Source of the DNA: CAVZBW01 sp963773635
GTDB taxonomy: Bacteria > Actinomycetota > Acidimicrobiia > Acidimicrobiales > RAAP-2
NCBI GenBank assembly: GCA_963773635.1
Contig: CAVZBW010000005.1
Location: 124,001-188,000 of the forward strand
DNA: 64,000 bases
Reading direction: 5' to 3'
Shown: positions 35,066-43,394 of the stretch, in pieces
Layout: each line of letters starts with the position of its first letter
Position numbering within the stretch: position 1 is the first letter of the stretch
The notes under the pieces: model-generated
What the model saw: the letters and a program-made list of their open reading frames with translations, nothing else
Told to the model about the DNA's origin: nothing
The model's database searches: none
Translations under genes and position numbers: made by a program

Positions 35066-36259
35066 GGTCGATATTCTGTCCCCGATGCCGCCGTGGTGAT
35101 CACGTCCCTCGAGACGCGCCCGCGCCGACGGGCCCCCCAGGGGGTCCTAGGTGTGATCGCGAGCGTCGATATCACGCTCGTCGTGTGCACGCTCGTCGTG
35201 GCGGGGCTCGGCGTGCTGATGGTCTACACGGCCACCCGTGGCGGGCTTCTTGCCGCCGGCTACGACCCTCACTACTACCTGAAGCGCCAGGCGGCGTGGG
35301 TGATCGTGGGGATCCTCGCGATGGTCGGCTTCGCAGTGCTCGACTACCGGCGCCTCGAGCAGGTCGCCATGCTCCTCTACGGCCTGATGGTGCTCGCGCT
35401 GCTGTCCGTCTTCGTGGTGGGCCACCACACCTTGGGGTCGCAGCGGTGGTTCTCGATCGCGGGCCAGCAGATCCAGCCCTCCGAGTTCGCCGTCTTGGCG
35501 GTCATCTTGGCGGTGGCGACGTACTGCGCGAGGCGGAGCGAGGGTCTGACCTGGCGAGACGTCTTCAAGGTCCTCGTGCTCGCGGGCATCCCCATCGTGC
35601 TGGTGATGAAGCAGCCCGACCTCGGCACGGCCATCGTCATGGTGATGATCCTCTTCGTGATGCTCGCCGTCGCGGGATTGCCGGGCCGCATCCTGATCGT
35701 CCTGCTCCTCGCCGGCGCCCTGATCGCCCTGGTCGCCTTTGAGGCGGGCTTCCTGCAGCACTACCAGATCTCCCGGCTGACGACGTTCTTGCATCAAGAC
35801 ACCCACAACGCCCAGCTGCAGGCCCAGCCGAGCTACTACAACCTCCAGCAGTCCAAGGACGCCATCGGTGCGGGGGGCCTCACCGGCACGGGGCTGCTCA
35901 GGGGCCAGGCCACCAACCTCGGGTACGTGCCGGAGCAGCAGACCGACTTCATCTTCACCGCGGTGGGCGAGCAGCTCGGGTTCATCGGCGCCTCGATCAC
36001 GCTGTTCCTGCTGGCTCTCGTCTCGTGGAGGGTGTTGCGGACCGCGCAGGTGGCCCGGGACCCCTTTGGCCGGCTGCTCTGTGCGGGGGCCTTCGCCTTC
36101 CTCGCCTTCAGCATCTTCCAGAATGCGGGGATGACGATGGGGATCATGCCCATTACCGGGATCCCGCTGCCCTTCATGAGCTACGGCGGCTCGGCCGTCC
36201 TCTGCTTCTTCATCGCGGTCGGGATCACCCTGAGCGTCTATGCCCGACGCTTCGGTTGA
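35060..36259 (+). CDS. rodA: SEDS-family peptidoglycan polymerase (RodA/FtsW), first copy
   Basis: About ten membrane helices over 399 residues. SEDS signatures include GSQRWFSIAGQQIQPSEFAVLAVILAVATY, MKQPDLGTAIVMVMILFVML, TNLGYVPEQQTDFIFTAVGEQLGFIG and PLPFMSYGGSAVLCFFIAVGI. The enzyme polymerises lipid II with a partner transpeptidase. Starts at GTG 35093 or 35096 (VITSLETRPRRRAP) are more credible than 35060, which would overlap the MscS start. Regulation is not visible. A second SEDS gene lies 0.5 kb downstream on the opposite strand. Confidence 0.88.
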   Translation: MHGRYSVPDAAVVITSLETRPRRRAPQGVLGVIASVDITLVVCTLVVAGLGVLMVYTATRGGLLAAGYDPHYYLKRQAAWVIVGILAMVGFAVLDYRRLEQVAMLLYGLMVLALLSVFVVGHHTLGSQRWFSIAGQQIQPSEFAVLAVILAVATYCARRSEGLTWRDVFKVLVLAGIPIVLVMKQPDLGTAIVMVMILFVMLAVAGLPGRILIVLLLAGALIALVAFEAGFLQHYQISRLTTFLHQDTHNAQLQAQPSYYNLQQSKDAIGAGGLTGTGLLRGQATNLGYVPEQQTDFIFTAVGEQLGFIGASITLFLLALVSWRVLRTAQVARDPFGRLLCAGAFAFLAFSIFQNAGMTMGIMPITGIPLPFMSYGGSAVLCFFIAVGITLSVYARRFG

Positions 36260-36767
36260 GGCGGGGCTCGGACCGGTAGCCGACGTGGAGTCGGAGGCGC
36301 CGGACGCGGAGTCGGAGGCGCCGGACGCGGCGCCGGCCCCTGTCATGCCGGTGTTCCGGATCATGACCGTCGTCGACCTGACGGTCGACCTGCCCGACCC
36401 CTTTGCGGTCGTCCACCTGATCGAGGACGAACCCCCCGCCCGACGGCTGGACATCCCCATCGGCTTGGCGGACGCCACGTCCCTCGCCTACGCCCTCGGC
36501 CGCGGTGGGACCGCCAAGCCCCTCACGCACGAGCTCTTCTCCGAGGTGTTGCGCCGCTTCGGGATCGACGTGGTGGCGGTACGCCTGACCGGTCGGAGCG
36601 TCGGGGCCTACACGGCCGAGGTCGACCTCATGGGGGCGAGCGGGCACGAGGTGGTCCCGTGCCGGCCGTCCGACGGGATTGCCCTGGCCCTCCGACAGCC
36701 GGTCTCGGCCCCTCTCCTCGCCGACGAGCGCCTGCTCGAGGGACGCGGGGACGTCGCTCCGGCCTGA
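36240..36767 (+). CDS. Bifunctional nuclease family protein (BFN/DUF151)
   Basis: A 175-aa protein. About 40 acidic, Ala/Pro-rich residues (repeat ESEAPDA) precede the BFN domain. The domain shows IPIGLADATSLAYAL, TKPLTHELFSEVLRRFGIDV and the family-typical end VPCRPSDGIALALRQ. Plant members have nuclease activity; the bacterial role is unknown. The ATG lies inside the 3' end of the upstream SEDS gene (20 bases overlap), implying co-expression with a cell-wall polymerase. Confidence 0.8.
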   Translation: MPDASVEAGLGPVADVESEAPDAESEAPDAAPAPVMPVFRIMTVVDLTVDLPDPFAVVHLIEDEPPARRLDIPIGLADATSLAYALGRGGTAKPLTHELFSEVLRRFGIDVVAVRLTGRSVGAYTAEVDLMGASGHEVVPCRPSDGIALALRQPVSAPLLADERLLEGRGDVAPA

Positions 36768-36804
36768 CGGCAGGGCCCACGCGTCGCCCGGGCGGCCGCG
36801 CCGA

Positions 36805-38169
36805 TCAGGCGGCGACCTCGAAGGTGCGCTCCCCGAGGGACGGCGGACCGGCCTCCACGGCCTCGAGCGGTTCGGCCTCCTGGGAGATCCGCATGAGCAC
36901 GGCGATCAGCACGTAGTTGGCCACGAGGGACGAGCCGCCATAGGCGATGAAGGGCAGCGTGAGGCCGGTGAAGGGGAGCAGCCGGAGCACCCCCGCCATG
37001 ATGATGAGGGCCTGGAAGCCGATCAGGATCGTGAGCCCGGTCGCCATCAGCTTGGCGAAGTCCGAGCGGGCGGCCTGAGCGACCCGCAGCCCCGCCCCGA
37101 CGAGCAGCAGGTAGGCCATCGCCACCGTGGCCGTCCCCAGCAGGCCGAGCTCCCAGCCCAGGCCGGCGAAGATCATGTCGCTGTACACGAAGGGGATGTG
37201 TATGCCGCTGCCGACCCCGAGGCCGACGCCGCCGACGCCGCCCGTGCCGAGCCCGTACCAGGCGTAGGCCAGCTGCGTGTTGGGCCAGGGGTTGAGCCAC
37301 AGGCTGACCCGCTCGTGGACCTGGACGAAGAGGTGCGAGGCCACCCCGGCGCCCACCGCGAACAGGACGATGCCGAGGACGAGGTAGCCAAAGCGGCCGG
37401 TCGTGATCCACAGCATGCCGATGAAGAGGATGAACAGCAGGGCCGCGAAGCCGATGTCGTTCTCCACGGCGATCACCAGCATGGCGAAGCCCCAGGCCAC
37501 GAGGATCGGGATGAGCGGCCGGGGGTCCAGGAAGAGGCGGTTGCCGACCCGGGCCGTGGGGATGGTGAGCAGCTCCTTGTTCTCGGCGAAGTACGAGGCG
37601 AAGAAGATGCACAGGCAGATCTTGGCGATCTCGACGGGCTGGAACTGGATCGGGCCCAAGTGCACCCAGAGGCGGGCGCCGTTGATCTTGAGGCCGATCA
37701 CGGGGAGGAGCGGGGCGAGGAACAGCAGGGCGGCGGCCAGCAGCAGCAGGTAGCGGTAGCGATCGAGGTCCCGGGAATGGCGGATGACGAGCAGGGTGAG
37801 CGATGTAGGCCCCGATCCCGACCGCCGTCCAGGCGGCCTGCTGTGCCGCCAGGTGGTAACCGGGCGGGTTCCAGCGGGTGACGAGGACGTAGCCGATCCC
37901 GTTCAACAGGGCGGCGATCGGCAGGATCACCGGGTTGGCTTGGGCACCAGCCAGCGGTTGGCGAGGTGGGCGAGCAGGGAGAGGCCGAGCACGATGCCCA
38001 GGAAGACGCCGAGGTGGGGCGGAATGTGGGACGTCGACCCGAGGGAGGCCAGGACATAGCATGCGATCGTGACGACCGAGGCGAGGATGAGCAGGCCGAG
38101 CTCCGTCCTGCGTCGGGGCTTGGGTCCTCGCCGCCAACCCAGCCGCGATCGCCTCCGACTCCTGGCCAC
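36805..38169 (-). CDS. SEDS-family peptidoglycan polymerase (RodA/FtsW), second copy, two frameshifts
   Basis: Three frame segments together make a complete polymerase of about 455 aa. Segment 1 runs from GTG 38169 through the first helices (LGLLILASVVTIACYVL). Segment 2 begins near 37940 with ANPVILPIAALLNGIGYVLVTR. Segment 3 runs from about 37800 (LTLLVIRHSRDLDRYRY) to the stop, with GLKINGARLWVHLGPIQFQPVEIAKI, VENDIGFAALLF and LTLPFIAYGGSSLVANY. The first break fits a missing base (KPKANP expected), the second an extra base. It resembles the mycobacterial RodA type. Sequence error is more likely than decay, since all conserved motifs survive. Confidence 0.82.
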
Positions 38170-38253
38170 CGGGGAGAGCGTAGTGGTCGGCCCGTGCCCG
38201 CAGGCGTCCGGCCCCGCCCCGCGGGATCGGTCCGCCGGAGGGGCGGTGCGGCG

Positions 38254-40398
38254 GTGATCGCCTCGGAGGCCGAGGAGGCCTGGCCCGACGAGCAGCGGCG
38301 GATCGAGGCGTTCGGCTACGAGCGCTTCACCAACCGAGAGCTCTCCCGCCTGGACTTTTGCAGCCGCCTGCTCGACCTCGTGGAGGAGAAGGACCAGCCC
38401 GTCTTGGAGCGGGTCAAGTTCCTGGCCATCTTCTCCGAGCTCCTGGACGAGTTCTTCCAGGTCCGCGTGGCCGGCGTCGAAGACCAGCTGGCCGCGGGTG
38501 TGCGGACGCGATCGATCGACGGGTTGCGCCCGGGCGAGCAGCTCGACGCCATCCGGAGCAGGGTGAGGGATCTCGTCGACCGCCAGGACTCCCTGTTCCT
38601 GGACGACGTGGTGCCGGCGCTCTCGGAGGCGGGCGTCCGGCTGTCGGAATGGTCCTCCCTCGACGACGACGACCGCAGCTACCTGGTGGACGTCTTCCAC
38701 AGCCAGATCTTCCCGGTCCTGACTCCCTTGGCGGTCGACCCGGGGCATCCCTTCCCCTACATCTCCAACCTGTCGCTCAACCTGGTGGTCAAGGTCTGCG
38801 ATCGGGTCACCAACGAGCAGCGGATCGCCAGGGTCAAGGTGCCCGACCTGCTGCCCCGCTTCGTCGTCATGCCCGACGGCGAGCGCTTCGTCCCTCTCGA
38901 GCAGGTGATCGCCGCCCACCTCGACACGCTGTTCCCGGGCATGGCCATCGGGGAGCACCAGGCTTTTCGGGTGACCCGCAACGCGGACCTGACCGTCGAG
39001 GAGGACGAGGCCGACGATCTCCTGGTCGCCGTGGAGATGGAGCTGCGGCGGCGGCGCTTCGGGCGTGCGGTGCGCCTCGAGATCGCGGCGGAGGCCAGCG
39101 ACGAGGTGTGCGAGATGCTGGCCAGGGAGATCGAGGTGGCCCGCGACGCCGTCTACCAGGTCCGGGCTCCGATCGACCTGGGCGGACTCTGGGCGGTCTA
39201 CGCCCTCGATCGCCCGGACCTGCACGCCGAGACCTGGACGCCCATGACGCCGCCGCCTCTGGCCACGGCGGGCAACGAGCCGGCGGACCTCTTTGCGGTC
39301 CTGCGCGAGCGCGACGTCCTGGTCCACCATCCCTACGACTCGTTTGCCACGTCCGTGGAGGCGTTCATCGCCCAGGCGGCGGAGGACCCGGCCGTCCTCG
39401 GCCTCAAGCAGACCCTGTACCGCACGTCGGGTGACAGCCCCATCGTGGCGTCGCTCATCCGGGCGGCCGAGCGTGGCAAGCAGGTGGCCGCCCTGGTCGA
39501 GCTCAAGGCCAGGTTCGACGAGCAGGCCAACATCGGGTGGGCCAAGGCCCTCGAGGAAGCGGGCGTCCACGTCGTCTACGGCATCGTCGGGCTGAAGACG
39601 CACTCCAAGACCGCCCTGGTCCTCCGGCGGGAGGAGGGCGGGATCCGCCACTACTGCCACGTGGGGACCGGTAACTACAACTCCAAGACGGCGCGCATGT
39701 ACGAGGACCTGGGCCTGCTCACGGCGGACCCCGACATCGGCGCGGACGTCGGCAACCTGTTTAACTACCTCACCGGCTTCAGCCGCCACGCGGACTACCG
39801 GCAGATCCTCGTCTCCCCGGTCACCTTCCGGGCCGGGATGCTCGACGAGATCGAGCGAGAGACCGAGGCGGGCCCCGACGGCCGCATCGTGATCAAGACG
39901 AACGGCCTCACCGATCCCGAGATGATCGATGCGCTGTACCGCGCGTCGGCGGCGGGAGTGCCGATCGACCTCGTCGTCCGGGGTCTGTGCTGCCTGCGAC
40001 CGGGGGTGCCCGTGCTCTCCGAGACCATCTCGGTCCGGTCGATCGTCGGTGAGTTCCTGGAGCACTCGCGCATCTACCGCTTTGGCGGAGAGGGCCGCCG
40101 CCCCCTGCGCCTCTACACCGGTTCGGCGGACCTCATGGAGCGGAACCTCGACCGGCGCGTGGAGGTGATCACCCCCGTACGGGACCGCCGCCTCCAGCAA
40201 CGCCTCTTGGACGTCTTGGCCCTCTGCCTGGGCGACGACTCCAACGCCTGGGAGCTCGGGCCCGACAACGCCTGGACCCGGGTGGCAACCCGGGTCGGGG
40301 TCAGCGTCCAGGACCGATTGAAGGAGCTGGCGCTCGAGCGGGCCCGGCGTCGGCGCGATCCCGATGCCGTTCCGACCCCGAGGGGCATCGAGGCCTAG
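38254..40398 (+). CDS. ppk1: Polyphosphate kinase 1
   Basis: A 714-aa enzyme that reversibly moves the terminal phosphate of ATP to polyphosphate. It opens with ERFTNRELSRLDFCSRLLDLV. The first half of the active site has HHPYDSF and LKQTLYRTSGDSPIVASLIRAAERGKQV. The phospho-accepting His450 is in GLKTHSKTALVLR, followed by HVGTGNYNSKTARMYEDLGLLT. The C-terminal part has LYTGSADLMERNLDRRVEV. The GTG start has ggagggg about 11 bases upstream. The gene diverges from the SEDS gene, with starts only 84 bases apart, so their promoters overlap. Confidence 0.95.
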   Translation: MIASEAEEAWPDEQRRIEAFGYERFTNRELSRLDFCSRLLDLVEEKDQPVLERVKFLAIFSELLDEFFQVRVAGVEDQLAAGVRTRSIDGLRPGEQLDAIRSRVRDLVDRQDSLFLDDVVPALSEAGVRLSEWSSLDDDDRSYLVDVFHSQIFPVLTPLAVDPGHPFPYISNLSLNLVVKVCDRVTNEQRIARVKVPDLLPRFVVMPDGERFVPLEQVIAAHLDTLFPGMAIGEHQAFRVTRNADLTVEEDEADDLLVAVEMELRRRRFGRAVRLEIAAEASDEVCEMLAREIEVARDAVYQVRAPIDLGGLWAVYALDRPDLHAETWTPMTPPPLATAGNEPADLFAVLRERDVLVHHPYDSFATSVEAFIAQAAEDPAVLGLKQTLYRTSGDSPIVASLIRAAERGKQVAALVELKARFDEQANIGWAKALEEAGVHVVYGIVGLKTHSKTALVLRREEGGIRHYCHVGTGNYNSKTARMYEDLGLLTADPDIGADVGNLFNYLTGFSRHADYRQILVSPVTFRAGMLDEIERETEAGPDGRIVIKTNGLTDPEMIDALYRASAAGVPIDLVVRGLCCLRPGVPVLSETISVRSIVGEFLEHSRIYRFGGEGRRPLRLYTGSADLMERNLDRRVEVITPVRDRRLQQRLLDVLALCLGDDSNAWELGPDNAWTRVATRVGVSVQDRLKELALERARRRRDPDAVPTPRGIEA

Positions 40399-41723
40399 GC
40401 CGGAGCGTCACCGCGACTCGCGACCCCGCGGGTCGCACCGTTGCGGCCATTGCCGCCGCGCAGGCGCAGCGACAGGTAGGCGAGGCCCCCGGTCGGGATC
40501 GGCAACCAGAAATTGACGAGCCGGTAGGTGAGGACGCCCAAGATGGCGTCCGCCCGGGGTACGCCGAAGCCCACCAGCGTCGGGATCAGCACGCCCTCGA
40601 TGACGCCCAGCCCTCCCGGGGTGATGGGGAGCACGGCGAGCACGTTGGCCAGGCCGTAGGCAACGAGCAGATCGATGGGGAAGACGGTCGAGCCAAAGGC
40701 GTAGAGGAACACCCACAGTGAGGCGGCGTCGAGGAGCCAGTTGAGCGCGGCCCAGAGCAACGCGCGCTTGAGCATCTGGCGATCCTTGAGCAGAACCTGC
40801 ACGCGGTCTGCGATGCCCTGCACGTTGCGGCGCACCGCCGCGGGGTCGACGAAGGGCAGGTGACGGGCCATGCGGAAGAGCCGCTCAGCGGACCGCTGGC
40901 GTCCCCTCGTCAGCAGGAGGATCGTTCCGGCGAAGGCGGCGAACAGCACGATGCCAGCGATCGCGGCGATGCCGTAGAGGGGGTTAAACCCCTCGAGCGG
41001 GATCGAGATCAGGAGCGCCAGCCAGAAGATGAGGTTGAGGACCACCGCAGACCCGACGCTCTGCGTCGCGAGCCCGAAGGCGGCAGTGCTGCCGGGCACT
41101 CCCGAATCGGTCAGCAACCGGTAGCCGAGGGCGCTGCCCGGCGCCGTTCCGGCGGGGAGGATGTGGGAGACGGCGAGGGTGGACATGTTGATGCGGAACA
41201 TCCGGAAGCGACTAGGGGCGTCGGGATCCAGGACGGACCTGCTGAGCTCCGCGTAGCTCATCAAGGCGCCGATCTCCAGGGCGACGCCGAGGATCAGGTA
41301 TCCGACGTTGACCTTGCCCAGCAGGTCGACGGACTGGCGGGCCTTGGCCAGCTCGGGGAGCACGATGTACTCCCCGACGAACACGAGCACGAGGATCGTG
41401 AGCGTCCAGCGCACCTGGCGGCGCAGGCGGAAGCGCTTCCAGCGAGAGGGCCTTTCGCCGGTGGGGCCGGGGGAGCCGATCGATCCCGGCGTGGCCGTTG
41501 CCGGGTCAGGCGGGCCCGGATCGGAGGGCGGTCCTGCCGTCGCCGGCGGACCTGCCGTCGCCGGCGGTGTGGCCGTCGCCGGCGGTGTGGCCGTCGCCGG
41601 CGGTGTGGCTCCTGGAGCCCGCGGAGCGTCCGGTCTCGCCTGCTCGTCGGACTCGACGCCGAGGCGCGGGCCGCCACCCTGCGGGTGCGGGCAGGCGCTG
41701 GGGGCGTCAGGCACGGGTTTCAT
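40395..41723 (-). CDS. YbhN/UPF0104-type membrane protein (lysylphosphatidylglycerol synthase TM-like)
   Basis: A 442-aa product. About 100 Pro/Ala/Thr-rich residues are built from 18-bp DNA repeats. They are followed by eight or so membrane helices with VNVGYLILGVALEIGALMSYAELSRSVL, SHILPAGTAPGSALGYRLL and VLAVLPITPGGLGVIEGVLIP, typical of the flippase-like LPG synthase transmembrane family. Members move or modify lipids or glycolipids; a substrate cannot be named. The adjacent Ppm-type mannosyltransferase hints at polyprenol-linked sugar handling. It overlaps the ppk1 stop by four bases at its 3' end. Confidence 0.75.
   Translation of the reverse strand: MKPVPDAPSACPHPQGGGPRLGVESDEQARPDAPRAPGATPPATATPPATATPPATAGPPATAGPPSDPGPPDPATATPGSIGSPGPTGERPSRWKRFRLRRQVRWTLTILVLVFVGEYIVLPELAKARQSVDLLGKVNVGYLILGVALEIGALMSYAELSRSVLDPDAPSRFRMFRINMSTLAVSHILPAGTAPGSALGYRLLTDSGVPGSTAAFGLATQSVGSAVVLNLIFWLALLISIPLEGFNPLYGIAAIAGIVLFAAFAGTILLLTRGRQRSAERLFRMARHLPFVDPAAVRRNVQGIADRVQVLLKDRQMLKRALLWAALNWLLDAASLWVFLYAFGSTVFPIDLLVAYGLANVLAVLPITPGGLGVIEGVLIPTLVGFGVPRADAILGVLTYRLVNFWLPIPTGGLAYLSLRLRGGNGRNGATRGVASRGDAPA
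41539..41610 (-). repeat. 18-bp tandem repeat, four copies
   Basis: Four direct copies of gtcgccggcggtgtggcc, the first with acctgcc in place of tgtggcc, starting at 41539, 41557, 41575 and 41593. Read on the minus strand they encode ATPPAT/AGPPAT units in the disordered N-terminus of the membrane protein. Copy number may vary between strains. Confidence 0.85.
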
Positions 41724-41833
41724 GCTTGCACGGGTGGACGTGGTTGCCCCAGAGGGCGCCTCGAGGGCCGGCGATCGGCGTAATGGCGGCGCGAAGTCCA
41801 GCGAGGCCGAACGCTCACCTAAGCTCCCTGGCC

Positions 41834-42625
41834 GTGCGCACGCTCGTGATCCTGCCCACGTACAACGAGGCAGAGAACATCACCCGGATGCTCGAACGGC
41901 TGCGCGACGCTCTTCCCGACGCAGGGATCCTGGTCGTCGACGATGGCAGCCCGGACGGGACCGCCGAGCTGGTGGAGAAGGTAGCGGCGCATGATGAGCG
42001 GGTAAACCTCCTACGCCGGCCAGGCAAGATGGGGTTGGGAAGCGCCTATCGCGCCGGCTTCCGCTGGGGCCTCGAGCGCGAGTACGAGGTGATGGTGGAG
42101 ATGGACTCGGACTTCTCCCATGACCCTGACGCCCTTCCGTCCCTGGTGGCGCCCCTGGAGGACGGCCACGAGGTTTCGATCGGATCACGTTATGTCCCCG
42201 GGGGTTCGATACCCAACTGGTCGTGGCACCGACACCTGCTCTCCTGGTCGGGCAACCGTTACGCCGACGTCGTCCTCGGGTTGGGGGTGGCGGACTCGAC
42301 CGCCGGGTTCCGCGCCTACGCGGCCACGGTGCTGCGGCGCCTCGACCTCGACGCGGTCCGCGCGGAGGGGTATGGCTTCCAGATCGAGATGACCTATCGG
42401 GCCAAGCAGGCGGGGGCCTCGATCGTGGAGCGGCCCATCGCCTTTGTCGATCGGGTCGCGGGGGAATCCAAGATGTCCTCCAGGATCGTCGTGGAGGCTC
42501 TGGGCCTGGTCACCTGGTGGGGGATGCAACGCCTCTGGCACTCCCTCGGACGAGGCGCCCGTCGCTCTCCGAGCGTGCCCGGTTCGGATTCGCCCAGCGG
42601 CGGCCGGGTTTCTTCGTCCAAGTAA
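41834..42625 (+). CDS. GT2 glycosyltransferase, polyprenol-phosphate mannose synthase-like
   Basis: A 263-aa cytosolic GT-A enzyme with VRTLVILPTYNEAENITRML, LVVDDGSPDGTAELV, MDSDFSHDPDALPSL (DXD-like) and GSRYVPGGSIPNWSWHR, then GFQIEMTYRA and FVDRVAGESKMS. These match the DPM1/Ppm1 catalytic domain that makes polyprenyl-phosphate mannose from GDP-mannose, the donor for extracytoplasmic mannosylation. This fits the PIM pathway genes at 6972-10038. The GTG at 41834 gives the family start; an in-frame upstream ATG adds about 17 unconserved residues. There is no fused apolipoprotein acyltransferase domain. Confidence 0.88.
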   Translation: MRTLVILPTYNEAENITRMLERLRDALPDAGILVVDDGSPDGTAELVEKVAAHDERVNLLRRPGKMGLGSAYRAGFRWGLEREYEVMVEMDSDFSHDPDALPSLVAPLEDGHEVSIGSRYVPGGSIPNWSWHRHLLSWSGNRYADVVLGLGVADSTAGFRAYAATVLRRLDLDAVRAEGYGFQIEMTYRAKQAGASIVERPIAFVDRVAGESKMSSRIVVEALGLVTWWGMQRLWHSLGRGARRSPSVPGSDSPSGGRVSSSK

Positions 42626-42689
42626 CCGGGTTGGACCACGTCGCGGCCGGCGCGGGCTCCGAGGGGCCCTCGTCTGCGAAAATGGGGTC

Positions 42690-43394
42690 GTGCCGCACGA
42701 AGGAAAGATCCTCGTCGTAGACGACGAGCCGTACATCACCGATCTCCTGTCCGCTGCCCTGCGTTTCGAGGGATTCGCGGTGGACGTGGCGAGCACTGGC
42801 AACGACGCCCTGGCCAAGGCCGGTTCGGGTTCGCCCGACCTCGTGCTGCTCGACGTCATGCTCCCCGACTTCGAGGGCACGGAGGTCTGCCGCCGGCTGC
42901 GCAGCGCGGGGGACCCCGTCCCGGTCCTCTTCCTCACCGCCCGGGACGCCACCGAGGACAAGGTCGCAGGGCTCCGCCTCGGGGACGACTACGTGACGAA
43001 GCCCTTCAGCCTCGACGAGGTGGTGGCGCGGATCCGTGCCGTGTTGCGGCGGTCCGTCCGAGACGAGCTCGGCGAGGAGCGGCAGCTGCGTTTCGCCGAT
43101 CTCCTCCTCGACGTCGACGCGCACGAGGTCTGGCGGGGCGACACCCTGATCAATCTCACCGCCACCGAGTTCAAGCTGCTCCAGTACCTGTTGGAAAACG
43201 CCCGTCGGGTCGTATCGAAGATCGACATCTTGGATCACGTCTGGGACTACAGCTTCGAGGGCGACCCCAACATCGTGGAGACTTATATCAGCTACCTCCG
43301 TAAAAAGGTCGACGAGCGCCAGCCGCAGCTGATCCATACGGTGCGCGGCGTCGGCTACTGCCTCCGACTGCCGCCGGAGACGAGACGCCGGTGA
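42690..43394 (+). CDS. OmpR-family response regulator
   Basis: A 234-aa regulator. The receiver has ILVVDDEPYITDLL, phospho-acceptor D55 in LVLLDVMLPDFEG and YVTKPFSLDEVVARIRAVLRR; the winged-helix domain has LTATEFKLLQYLLENARRVVSK and TVRGVGYCLR. The usual GGDDYVTKPF loop is one Gly shorter (RLGDDY). The GTG start follows a rather weak ribosome site. Its TGA overlaps the GTG of the kinase, so the pair is translationally coupled. The layout resembles PrrA/TcrX-type systems, but the signal is unknown. Confidence 0.93.
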   Translation: MPHEGKILVVDDEPYITDLLSAALRFEGFAVDVASTGNDALAKAGSGSPDLVLLDVMLPDFEGTEVCRRLRSAGDPVPVLFLTARDATEDKVAGLRLGDDYVTKPFSLDEVVARIRAVLRRSVRDELGEERQLRFADLLLDVDAHEVWRGDTLINLTATEFKLLQYLLENARRVVSKIDILDHVWDYSFEGDPNIVETYISYLRKKVDERQPQLIHTVRGVGYCLRLPPETRRR

